Positions 20,781 through 30,130 of a stretch of DNA of 64,000 nucleotides are shown piece after piece. A model generated the notes under the pieces. That model did no database searches. It was not told where the DNA came from and saw only the letters and a list, made by a program, of their open reading frames with translations. Source of the stretch: Caulochytrium protostelioides (lineage: Eukaryota > Chytridiomycota > Caulochytriomycetes > Caulochytriales > Caulochytriaceae); contig ML014203.1 of assembly GCA_003615045.1 (NCBI GenBank), forward strand, positions 1 to 64,000, in the 5' to 3' direction. The first letter of the stretch is position 1, and every line of letters starts with the position of its first letter. Position numbers and translations under genes: made by a program.

Positions 20781-23700
20781 ATGGGTATGAGCGCACCGGG
20801 CTCCCTTCCCGCTGCCGACGTGCGCGGGCCCTCGACCACCACGCCGCATCCGCCCGGCACCGCGCTTCCCACCATGCATCCGGGTCGCGGTTCCGCACCG
20901 CCCGCCGGCGTCATCCAAGTCGGCCGCGTCACCATCCGGCCGCCGCCGCCGTCACCGACCCGGTCGGCGTCCGGGTCGGCATCCACGTTCGCGGCGGCAC
21001 CGACGATGGCGTCGGCGACGCGCAAGAACGCTTCCGCAGCGGCGCTCATTCCGACGCCGACGATCGCGAGCCGGACGCCGTCTCGCCAGCCGCCTGCCCA
21101 GCGGGCGGTCGCGGCGGATTCGCCACGCGCTAGCGGCCGTGGCGGCGGCAGCGGCGGTCGTGGCGGCGGCGGCAATGGGCTCCGCAAAACCCCGAGCCGC
21201 CCATCCTTGTCGCAGCTGCTGGAATCCGTACAGCCGCTGGCGCCGACGGCGCCGCCGCTGACCGAGGCGGCGCTCGATTCGGCTGCGCGCCGTCTGACGC
21301 GGGTCCTGCGCGCGCTGCGCGGCACGTGGATGAAGACGGCCGCGACGTATCCGAAGCTGATCGCGATTCTCGGGCAGCCGCCGCAGCCGCTGCGCGAGCT
21401 TGCCGACGCCGTCACGATGCTCCAGGATCTGCTGTGCGCGCCGGATGCGCGTTGGCTGGGCGCTGGCGCGGCGGCGCTGAGCCACACAGCGGCCGCGCGG
21501 TCGCTCACCGCTCTGTTCGTCGCCGTGCTCGCCGCGTGTCAGAGCCTCGACGACTGCGGCGTCCAGCGGCCTACAACTCAGGCGCCTTCGGTCGACGCTG
21601 CCGTGTTCCCGAGCGCACCCCCGCAGCACCTGCCCTGGACGCTGTCGACGCTATCATGGCTCGTCGGTCGTCTCATGGACGCCGATCCTCCCACGGCGAT
21701 GGCGACGGCGGCAATGGCGAGAGTGGCGGCGGCGTCCGCCCCATCGATGGCGCCCGCCGGATCGACAGCATTTGTCGAAGCCCCGCCGTCGGCCCACGTG
21801 TTGTCCATCGAGGCCCGCAGTGTGTTGTTGGCCGCATTGACCCAGTATATGAGTCTCGAGATGATTGATCCTGCCGCCACGTCCTCCATGGCCGCCACGT
21901 CGTTCGCGCCGCCGGCGTCGCCCTCCACCGCGGCATCACCCTCGTCCTCCCCGACGCCAGCACTGGCTGCGGCGCCGTCCGGTAGGCCCGCGAAACCGAC
22001 GGCGACAACCGCCTCGCCCCCGACCCCATCCTTGCCAACGCCGCCGACGGCCGCCGCCTCACCTTCCCCGTCGCCCGCCGCGCCGGCCGCCGCCGTCCCG
22101 CCCACGGCGGGCAAGACAACCCCGCCGGATCGGGACCTTGCTAGTTACCGCTTGTCGGCGCTGGCGACGGCGCTGCTCGAGCGCATGGACGCGTGGATCC
22201 GACGGACGCCGCCGTACCCGGCGACTGCGTTGCTGCGCCTCTACTGCTTGATAGCGCAGCGGTATCCGACGGAATTCCAGGACCAGCTCGTGCCGCGCAT
22301 GGACGCGATCCTGACGAAATGGCTGAAGCCAATCAAATCGATGGAGACGCTCGGCCTCGTCGCCGTGCTGCTCAGCCACTTCGCCTCGCCAGCGCTGTCG
22401 CAGCACTTGCCTTGGGCCGTCCGGACCCAAAAGAGACTGCTGGGCCAAGTCACCAAGGCCATGTCGCTCACCCCAGCCACGCCCGTCCTCTTGCGGGCTG
22501 CGGCCGCCTCAGCGTTGCCGTCCTCGGCGGCATCGACACCAAGACCAGCCACTGCTATCGCCGCCGCGGACCTAGACGCCCCCGCGCCTGCCGTGACATC
22601 CAAGTTCTCCGCATCCGCCGTGGCGTTTAAGCCCCCCGCCGCCCGTCACTCCGACGTCTTGCCTGAATCGGTGCACCGGTATGTGCTGCCGCATCTGGTA
22701 GCGCTTGTCGCGCTATGGTCGGGCTGCAAGCCGTGGATGGAAGCCACCGCCCCGTCCTACGTGTCGGCGGCATCGTCGCGGCGATTCGCGCAGATGGTGC
22801 CGGAGCTGCTGCGCCTCGTGCAGCGCCTTGCCGATGCCAGCAAAGGGCTGAGTGTGCCGTACGCGGGCGGTGCCGCGCACTGGCAGCTGTGGATGGTTGC
22901 GCGGCTCACGCTCGCGTCGCCGCCCGCTGCGCATACCCGCGATGCGCCGCTCGTCGTCGCGTTGCTCGGCCGCCTTGCCGGCCGGCTGCAGGCCTCGTGG
23001 TCCTGGCCGACGGCGCCCCCGGCGCCCGAGACCACGCTCGCCGCCCTCCAGACAGCCCTCGTCGACCACGCGCTCGCAACGGACGTGAGCCGACCTCTCC
23101 TGCTGCTGGGCTGTCCGATCGGAGGCATGAGCGGCGCCGAGAGCGCGTCGCTGTGGTTGACGCTGCTCGGCCACAGCATCGCGGCGGCTTCCACGCTCCC
23201 GTCCACGTCGCCGCCGTCGAAGGCATCGTTGTCGTCATCGTCGGCACCGTCCCGCGCGACCGGGGTCCCGTCGCGCCCGCTCCCGGGTCTGCTCCCGGCG
23301 CTGATCCCGTTCTCACAGGCGCCGCTAATTGGGGCCCTCGTTGGCCTGCTGAACCAGACGCCGCCCGATGATCCCGTCGCGGCGGCCTTCTTCGGACCCT
23401 TCTGGCAGCACCTGCATTGTTTCCTGACGCTGTCGCCATCTTCGGCGAGGGCGAAGCCGTCAGCAGGTCTGAAGCCGGTGCCGTCTCACAGCGCACCGGA
23501 CTTTTGGTGCCGGTTCTGGACGTCAGCGATCGATCGCTTCGCCCAGACGCACGATCCGGGATGGCTGCCGTTCATTTTCCAGCTCGGCATGTGGCTGCGC
23601 CGAGAACACTACTTTTTCACCCAAGCGCCGGGGGCTGAGCCACGCCTGACGCTGCGGAAGCGCGAGGCGACGAAAACCCCGGGCGACCGCGGATCGGATG

Positions 23701-26700
23701 CAGCCTTCGAATCGGACACGGCGTCAGCTCCAGCTGGACGCGCTCATCCTGAGCGCCTGGGCGCCGCTGAGGCGGCGGCCTGGAACCGGTCGCACCGGTT
23801 CCTTCAGGCGCTGCTGCGCCTCACGACGGCCGTCGAGAACACGCCGTCGAGCGCCGCACGGCGCCTCTTTCTCCACGCACTCATCAGCGACAGCGTCGGC
23901 TGTTTCGTGGACGCACGCCACATGTCGTGGTCGATGGTCTCGTCGTGGGCGAGCCTTGTCCAGCCGAAGCTGACGACGTCGCGTGCGCCCGGATGGCTGC
24001 GCCTCGTCGATCATCTCTGCCACGTGGTCGCCGCCGATCCGGCCGCCGCGGCGCGCCACCCGCGGTCGGCGCGATGCATCGGTCCTCTCGCCCGCGCCGT
24101 GGCGCAGCAGACCGAGACGTTTGCGGTCATCGAGAAGGGCGCGACACTTCCCGTCGACGGGCCCGCCGTCGATCCCGTCCGGACCGCGCAGCAGCTCGCG
24201 ACGCTGGGCCAAGCCATTACAGCCCTCGTCGCGCTCGCATCGATCATGCGGCCACGTCGTTCCGACACGTGCCACCCAGCGAGTACCGTCGACGCTGACG
24301 CTGACGACGACAACGTCGACGACGCCGGCAGCACCGCCGACGCCCAGGCCGGCACCGACGCTGCTGACGACGACGGCCTTGATGGCGGCGGCATCACCGA
24401 GGCCAGCTGGGTCCCGGTTCTGACGGCCGCCGTGTCCTTTGCGGTCTGTTATAGCACGCAGCAGGCCTACCACACTTGGGTGGCGCGGCTGCCGGCGCCG
24501 GCGCGCGCATGGCTCGCCCGGTCGGCCGGCGCCCTCCGTGCTACGCCGCGGATGCAAGCCCAACGGACTGCTGTTGCCGCCATCATGCGCGCGCCCACCA
24601 TCGGTATGGACAACCGTGACTTCCACCATTATCTGCAGCGGTTCCGCTTTGACCTGGAGCGGCATCCGTCGTCCGCCACCACGTCCTTTGTCGGCGCCGG
24701 CGATATGGATGCCCTCGTGCACGCCGTGCGGACGCACGACAACGCGGCCGTGCGGGTCACGACGCTGGGCACGCCGGCCGTGTGGCGTTTTGCGTGTGCA
24801 TGGGACGCGGCGCGGTTCTGCGTGCACCATCGGCTCAAGCCCGACGGGTATAGCCCCAAGACGCTGCTCGAAGCACTCGAGCGCGCGCTCAACAGCGCCG
24901 TCGCCCTCGTCCGAAGCAGCGTCACACTCTGGACGCCGCGCCACGTGGATGCCCTCATGCGTCTCGATACCTTCCTGCACCTGCTTGAGCTCCACGTGCA
25001 ACTCGCAGTGCACGGCACGGCCAGCCGCGCGTGCGCCGTAGCCGCAGGGTCGGCGCAGCTCTGGTTCGACCACAACCACTCGGTACTGGACGCGTGGTTT
25101 GCGCGGATCCGCAACCACCGCCGCATTCTCAGTCTCGCGCTCGGCACTCCGCAGCAAAGCCAAGTCGTCCTGACAGCGCCTTGTCTCCCGCAACGGGAGG
25201 CGGCGATAGCCACAACGGCGATCATGACCTCGGCCGAGCGCCACGCCACCGCAGCCCTCGTCCGCCACCAGCCGCTTTCGGGCACCTGGTGGGCCGTCAC
25301 CCACCCTGCCGTGGCCAAGCCGGCCAGTGAGAACGCCCCGTGGTTGCAGGTCGTGGGCGCCGCGCTGGCGCCGCTGCCGATCCCCCCGTCCCGCGTGGCG
25401 GTGGGCCGGCAGCTCGCCGTATACGCCGACCGCCTTGCCAACGCCCCGCCGGTTGAACGTTTCAGCTGCCACGCGATCCTGTCAGCGCTCGACGCGCCTG
25501 GGGCGGACGCAGAGACGGAGGCCGCGATGGACGCCGTCTATGCGAAGCTGGGCACATGGACGACCCTGGAAACGCTCCCGCCCGCCCATCCGGCGCAGGA
25601 GCGTGTGCCGGTGGCCACATGGAACTGGCGCGGGCTCGCATGCGCGGACGTCGCGTCGCTCGTCCACGACGCGGGGCCGGTCCTCGACGCGTCCAACGCG
25701 GCTGCCAGCGAGACGCTTCTCGGGATGGCGCCGCAGGAGATAGCCGCCATGCTGATTGAGGCGCTGCCGTCAGCGGACGCGGTGCGTCTGCTGACGCATC
25801 TCCCGGCGCCGGCACGACGCCGTCTGCTCGACCTCTGTACGCCGTCGACGCCGTCGCCGTCGGCAGCGAGTCCCATGTCGGTCTCGGCGTCCGCATCGTA
25901 TCTGATTCGGGACTTTGAACGCCTTCTCGCTGCACCCGAGGCGCCCGTGGCGGCGGCGGCGCCTCCGCCCATTACGCTGACGACACTCGCCGAGACGCGC
26001 CTCGGCCAGATCGCTCCCTATCCGCCCTACCTCCTCGTGGCGACGACGGCAGCCGCCGACTCGCAGATCCGCGTGGCACCGTCGAGCATGGAACCTGTGT
26101 CGGCTGACAGCCGCGAGTCTCATCGGCCGTCGGCAGCCCTGGCGACGGTTCTCTCCCAGTGGTCTGACGGGCATCGGGCTCGCGAGACGGCCCGGATCAT
26201 GGCTGCAGACGTGGCATCGTCCCTGTCGGCGGCGCCCCCAGGCGATACCGACATCGACGGAGGCATTGAAGGCAACGGCGGCATCGACGGCGCCCTCGGC
26301 CGTGCCACGGCGTCCGTGTCGGAGGGCACCGCCGCGGCGCGGCAAGCGATCGCTGACCAGGCAATGGCGGAGGCTCATGCGTGGGACCGCGCCGTCGCCG
26401 ACCGCGTATGGCCGCAGGCGGCTGCCGTGCGCGCCCCCGTGACGCACGACGACGCCCACGGCCTCGCGCTCCTCACCCACGAGCTGCCCAACGTCATCGC
26501 TCGCGACGATGGCGCGATACGGGCATCGATCGTTTCGCTCCAGCGCACGCTCCAGCGCCGCGTCATCCAGGCGATGGCGCAGTACCGTCGGCTGCTCATC
26601 GACGGCCCGCGCGCCGCGTCAGGCACGGGCGCCAGCGACGCCGTCACGAGCGTCATGCTCGACGATATCACCTTGCGGTATCTGCACCTGCTGCTGCAGT

Positions 26701-29273
26701 ATGCGGTCGTAACGATCGACGGGACGCCCTGCGACGCGGTGCTGCGTCACAGCGGGCTCACCGACCTCGTGGCCCACGCGCCCGTCTACCTGGTCGCCCA
26801 CGTGGCGCCGCTGAGCACGGGCTTGCGCCACCCGCACCCTGCCGTCCGCCGTGCCGTGCTCGCGCACGTCAGCGCGCTCGTCACCAACGGTTGGCTCGGC
26901 CCCATGGTGTACGACCTGGCGTGGCTCTACCGCTGCGCCCACGGCGTGGCGACGGCGCCGCCCGAGCTGCAGCAGTTGCGCCAGACGCTAGAAGCCCACG
27001 CTGCCGCCGTGTGGCACGCCGTCGAAGCGTTCCAGCGCGGCTGCGAGCAGCTGACGCTCCTGCCCGACGAGGAAGCCCTGCGCTGCCTCTCCCAGCTGCT
27101 GCAGACCCGCTCGGCGTCGGCGTGGCAGCGGCTGGCGCAGCTCGCCAGGGACCACCCATTCCTGCGGCCGCTTCTCCACGATCTCCTCGATCCCGAGACA
27201 CCCGAATCTACGGCTGGTGCAATCCCGCTTTCGTTCTCGTCTCCCGCGTCATCGCCGCCACCAGCGCCGGGAAGCACGCATGCGACGGCGCCGCGACCTG
27301 TCGAGACGGCACATCACGGCGCGGCCAGTCTATCGCTGTCCGTCGCGACGCCGCGACCCTTCTCGCTGAGCGATACAGCGAACAACAACGAAAACAACGA
27401 GGTTGACGACAACGCGCTTGCTGCCAATGAGAGCGGCACAGCGACGATGACGACGGCAACGACGACGGCGGCGAAGCTGCCGCGGGGCATCACGGATGCT
27501 CTGTGTCTCGCCGCCCACGTCCGGCTGACGCAATCGATGCTCGCAAGGCAGCCGCCAGCATTGCACCGCCTCAGTCCCCAGCTCGCGCATCTCCCGCCGG
27601 ATACCGTGCCTTGTCCCACTATGTCTGGCCGCTCCGCGCCCCTGCTTAGCATGGACACGTCGAAACCCGCCCCGACGATCCACCGCTTTGGGTCGACCGT
27701 GCACCGCCTGATGACCAAGACCAAACCTAAGCGGTTCCGCGTGGAACTCGGAGACGGCACGCTGCGCCACTATCTGCTCAAGGGTCACGAAGACATTCGC
27801 TCCGACCGCGCAGTCCAGCGCGCCCTCGCGCTGACGCGAACACTCTTCAGCGCCCATCTCGCGACCAAGGACATGGCGCAAGCGATTGTCGGTTACGACG
27901 TCGTACCCCTCGGCCCGCAGTATGGCTTAATCGCGTGGATCCCGGCCACCATCTCGCTTCACCATCTGATGCGACCCCCGCGCCGCGCTCCGGCGGCTCT
28001 CAAGAGCGCGGCCAGGTCGGCATCGGCCTCCCCTGCTCCGGCGCCGGCGCCGGCGCCGGCGCCGGCTGCTGAAAGCACGCCGCCGCCGTTTGGCGACGTC
28101 GTGGAGGACGCGTTGGCCATGCGCGCGATGCCGGCGAACTTGCCGCGGGAGCAGTGGCCGTTGCCGTTCTCGGAAGCCGTGCTGCAGCGCATGACCGAGC
28201 AGCACTCCGCGACCCGGCTCGCGTCGGAGCTGTGGCTGCTCGCGCTCGGGCAAAACGCGTCGACGTTCTCTTTTCGCGAGCAATTCACCTGCAGTATGGC
28301 AGTGAACGCGATGCTCGGCGCCGCGCTCGGCGTCGGCGACCGCCACCTCGACAACATCCTGCTCGACCCGCAGACCGGTCGCACCTGCCACATCGACTTC
28401 GGCGTCGTCTTTGACCACGGTCGCCACCTCCGCGTGCCTGAGACCGTGCCCTTCCGGCTGACGCGCACGCTGGCGCACGCGATGGTGCCGGGCACCTTCG
28501 AGCACCACGGCTCCCTCACGGCCGCCGTGCTGCGCCTCTACGCGCCGCTCTACCGCTCTCAGCTGATGCCCTTCCACTGGTCGCCGCTCGCCCTCTGGCG
28601 CCACCGGCCGACCGTCACCACCACAGCCGATACAACCGTGGCGCGAATCATCGGGCAGCTCCGCGCCATCCGCGGCGAGATAGACGCGATCGACGCCCGT
28701 CTGCATCAAGCAATGGCGGCGCCGGCAGACACAACGCCTTCCCGCATATGGCAGGCGTTGGCAGTCATTCTGCATCGGCACGTCGTCACATACGACCAGA
28801 CGCAAGCCCTCGTCGGGCGCCGCGAGCTGGACGCCGATGCGCGTACTTGCTGGATCGCGCTCGATGCGGCATGGCACGATGTGTGGACGTTCGCGACGGC
28901 ACACGCCACGCTGCTTCCCCATCGCGCCGATCTGGGCGCGTGGCTGATGGCGCGCTGGCGCCGCGCCGTCGACGCTGTCCTGGCCTGGGATGGTCGAGCC
29001 GCCGCGACCGCTGCGACGGAGGCGCCCGCCGAGCGGGTGCCTTCGCGGCATACCTATCCGCGCTGCGCGGCCGCCGACCACGCACTCGCGGCCGCCTACT
29101 GCCGTCTGGAAGGCCGTCCGTTCGGCCACGTCGCCATCCCGGGCGAGCCCGCGAGCGGGATCGAACCGCCGACGCAGCTGGAGGTGGAAACGCAGGTGCG
29201 CATGGCCATGGCGCTCGCCACGAGCTCGGCCAACCTTTGCCGCATGTATGAAGGATGGACACCCTGGGTCTAA
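20781..29273 (+). CDS. SMG1: SMG1 phosphatidylinositol-3-kinase-related protein kinase
   Basis: A single frame of 2,830 residues without introns. The long helical N-terminal part is interrupted by Ala/Pro/Ser-rich low-complexity stretches. The kinase domain (about 2290-2640) starts with MTKTKPKRFRVELGDG, nearly the SMG1 signature TKTKPKK, and includes HYLLKGHEDIRSD, YGLIAWIP, REQWPLPFSEAVLQ, the catalytic GVGDRHLDNILLD (about 2517-2529) and HIDFGVVFDHG. RVPETVPFRLT follows. The last residues form a FATC domain ending in YEGWTPWV, close to the SMG1 ending YEGWTAWV. SMG1 phosphorylates UPF1 in nonsense-mediated mRNA decay. HLDN and LRVPE near the active site, TKTKPK and the FATC end together favour SMG1 over ATM, ATR or TOR. 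A (Pro-Ala)n insertion lies in the catalytic domain (about 2412-2435). The protein is shorter than the animal enzyme (about 3,660 residues). Confidence 0.9.
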   Translation: MGMSAPGSLPAADVRGPSTTTPHPPGTALPTMHPGRGSAPPAGVIQVGRVTIRPPPPSPTRSASGSASTFAAAPTMASATRKNASAAALIPTPTIASRTPSRQPPAQRAVAADSPRASGRGGGSGGRGGGGNGLRKTPSRPSLSQLLESVQPLAPTAPPLTEAALDSAARRLTRVLRALRGTWMKTAATYPKLIAILGQPPQPLRELADAVTMLQDLLCAPDARWLGAGAAALSHTAAARSLTALFVAVLAACQSLDDCGVQRPTTQAPSVDAAVFPSAPPQHLPWTLSTLSWLVGRLMDADPPTAMATAAMARVAAASAPSMAPAGSTAFVEAPPSAHVLSIEARSVLLAALTQYMSLEMIDPAATSSMAATSFAPPASPSTAASPSSSPTPALAAAPSGRPAKPTATTASPPTPSLPTPPTAAASPSPSPAAPAAAVPPTAGKTTPPDRDLASYRLSALATALLERMDAWIRRTPPYPATALLRLYCLIAQRYPTEFQDQLVPRMDAILTKWLKPIKSMETLGLVAVLLSHFASPALSQHLPWAVRTQKRLLGQVTKAMSLTPATPVLLRAAAASALPSSAASTPRPATAIAAADLDAPAPAVTSKFSASAVAFKPPAARHSDVLPESVHRYVLPHLVALVALWSGCKPWMEATAPSYVSAASSRRFAQMVPELLRLVQRLADASKGLSVPYAGGAAHWQLWMVARLTLASPPAAHTRDAPLVVALLGRLAGRLQASWSWPTAPPAPETTLAALQTALVDHALATDVSRPLLLLGCPIGGMSGAESASLWLTLLGHSIAAASTLPSTSPPSKASLSSSSAPSRATGVPSRPLPGLLPALIPFSQAPLIGALVGLLNQTPPDDPVAAAFFGPFWQHLHCFLTLSPSSARAKPSAGLKPVPSHSAPDFWCRFWTSAIDRFAQTHDPGWLPFIFQLGMWLRREHYFFTQAPGAEPRLTLRKREATKTPGDRGSDAAFESDTASAPAGRAHPERLGAAEAAAWNRSHRFLQALLRLTTAVENTPSSAARRLFLHALISDSVGCFVDARHMSWSMVSSWASLVQPKLTTSRAPGWLRLVDHLCHVVAADPAAAARHPRSARCIGPLARAVAQQTETFAVIEKGATLPVDGPAVDPVRTAQQLATLGQAITALVALASIMRPRRSDTCHPASTVDADADDDNVDDAGSTADAQAGTDAADDDGLDGGGITEASWVPVLTAAVSFAVCYSTQQAYHTWVARLPAPARAWLARSAGALRATPRMQAQRTAVAAIMRAPTIGMDNRDFHHYLQRFRFDLERHPSSATTSFVGAGDMDALVHAVRTHDNAAVRVTTLGTPAVWRFACAWDAARFCVHHRLKPDGYSPKTLLEALERALNSAVALVRSSVTLWTPRHVDALMRLDTFLHLLELHVQLAVHGTASRACAVAAGSAQLWFDHNHSVLDAWFARIRNHRRILSLALGTPQQSQVVLTAPCLPQREAAIATTAIMTSAERHATAALVRHQPLSGTWWAVTHPAVAKPASENAPWLQVVGAALAPLPIPPSRVAVGRQLAVYADRLANAPPVERFSCHAILSALDAPGADAETEAAMDAVYAKLGTWTTLETLPPAHPAQERVPVATWNWRGLACADVASLVHDAGPVLDASNAAASETLLGMAPQEIAAMLIEALPSADAVRLLTHLPAPARRRLLDLCTPSTPSPSAASPMSVSASASYLIRDFERLLAAPEAPVAAAAPPPITLTTLAETRLGQIAPYPPYLLVATTAAADSQIRVAPSSMEPVSADSRESHRPSAALATVLSQWSDGHRARETARIMAADVASSLSAAPPGDTDIDGGIEGNGGIDGALGRATASVSEGTAAARQAIADQAMAEAHAWDRAVADRVWPQAAAVRAPVTHDDAHGLALLTHELPNVIARDDGAIRASIVSLQRTLQRRVIQAMAQYRRLLIDGPRAASGTGASDAVTSVMLDDITLRYLHLLLQYAVVTIDGTPCDAVLRHSGLTDLVAHAPVYLVAHVAPLSTGLRHPHPAVRRAVLAHVSALVTNGWLGPMVYDLAWLYRCAHGVATAPPELQQLRQTLEAHAAAVWHAVEAFQRGCEQLTLLPDEEALRCLSQLLQTRSASAWQRLAQLARDHPFLRPLLHDLLDPETPESTAGAIPLSFSSPASSPPPAPGSTHATAPRPVETAHHGAASLSLSVATPRPFSLSDTANNNENNEVDDNALAANESGTATMTTATTTAAKLPRGITDALCLAAHVRLTQSMLARQPPALHRLSPQLAHLPPDTVPCPTMSGRSAPLLSMDTSKPAPTIHRFGSTVHRLMTKTKPKRFRVELGDGTLRHYLLKGHEDIRSDRAVQRALALTRTLFSAHLATKDMAQAIVGYDVVPLGPQYGLIAWIPATISLHHLMRPPRRAPAALKSAARSASASPAPAPAPAPAPAAESTPPPFGDVVEDALAMRAMPANLPREQWPLPFSEAVLQRMTEQHSATRLASELWLLALGQNASTFSFREQFTCSMAVNAMLGAALGVGDRHLDNILLDPQTGRTCHIDFGVVFDHGRHLRVPETVPFRLTRTLAHAMVPGTFEHHGSLTAAVLRLYAPLYRSQLMPFHWSPLALWRHRPTVTTTADTTVARIIGQLRAIRGEIDAIDARLHQAMAAPADTTPSRIWQALAVILHRHVVTYDQTQALVGRRELDADARTCWIALDAAWHDVWTFATAHATLLPHRADLGAWLMARWRRAVDAVLAWDGRAAATAATEAPAERVPSRHTYPRCAAADHALAAAYCRLEGRPFGHVAIPGEPASGIEPPTQLEVETQVRMAMALATSSANLCRMYEGWTPWV
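28035..28070. repeat. GCGCCG hexamer repeat inside SMG1 kinase domain
   Basis: Tandem GCGCCG units encode a Pro-Ala run in a loop between the conserved IAWIP block and the REQWPLPF block. The frame is preserved. Insert loops at this position are tolerated in this kinase family, so it is probably surface-exposed. Confidence 0.8.
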
Positions 29274-30130
29274 AGGGCAACAGTCGGCAGCACATGGGGG
29301 TATGTCCTCATAATAGAATCTGCAGTGATCTGCACTGCTTGATGCGGCTGGATCTCGTGGAAAGCCGCTTGCAAAGACTGCAGCGGGAGTAGGGGGGTTG
29401 TGGACGCGATCGCACCCTGAAAAGGGCTTGCGCCACACTCGCGTGGCGCAGACGTGAGTGCCAAGACCTAAGCATCCGGAGACTTCAAGAGCGTGCCTGC
29501 CGAGCGCAAGTATAAGCAGCCCGGCCCAGCTGGACCTCTCCCCATGGGTAGACCGCAACCATGAGCACATGGAGAGCTAATGCTTGCATGCTCGCCAGGG
29601 ACGAGCTCCTTAACTCTGTCTAACAACCTTCTCTCTCAATCTCATCTCATCAGTAGGAATAGGGTTATTTGCCAAGCCACGTCGCCGTGACGGAAATACG
29701 ACGATAGTGAGGGGTGCGCGGTGCTGGTGCAAGCGACTCGGGCGGTTAGCAGGCTGGTGGGCGGAGCGGAGATAGCGGCCGGCCCGCGAGCGGAGATTTC
29801 GCGAGTCGGCGGGAGATGAGGCAGCGAGGGTGGCGCCGTCCGATGATGGCGCTCGCGTGGCAGTTGCCCCCCAGCAGGAAGCAGCCACTCCATCGACCCG
29901 CGACCCCATATGCGCCCCGTCGTTCGGATCGCGGCCAGAGCCACCAGTCCCTTGCCTGATCCCTCGCGCGAGTCTGCGCCGTCGTCTGCGGCTGCTGCTG
30001 CTGCTGCTGCAAGACCTCCCCGCGATCCCTGCCACGGACGATCGGCCTGATTCGATTCGAAGCGAAGCATCTTTGAGACAGCGTCGTGGCCATACATGCC
30101 TGGCTGTGGCGCAGGAGCCACGCTGGCAGC
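29274..30130. other. SMG1-MSH1 intergenic region
   Basis: About 860 bases between the SMG1 stop and the first ATG of MSH1, both on the plus strand. The first half is the SMG1 3' region and the second half the MSH1 promoter or leader, with a short GCT repeat near 29990-30012. I see no separate gene. Confidence 0.45.

Noticed and set aside
20781-29273. Assignment as ATM/Tel1 or TOR
   Set aside because: TKTKPK, GDRHLDN, LRVPE and the YEGWTPWV end match SMG1 better; TOR's FRB and typical ending GWCPFW are absent.
27927-29570. 547-codon frame antisense to the SMG1 kinase and FATC domains
   Set aside because: No recognisable domain, and it lies opposite the most conserved part of SMG1.
30086-30130. 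Upstream start for MSH1 at 30086
   Set aside because: The codon is GTG; the first ATG at 30131 opens a typical Arg-rich mitochondrial leader.
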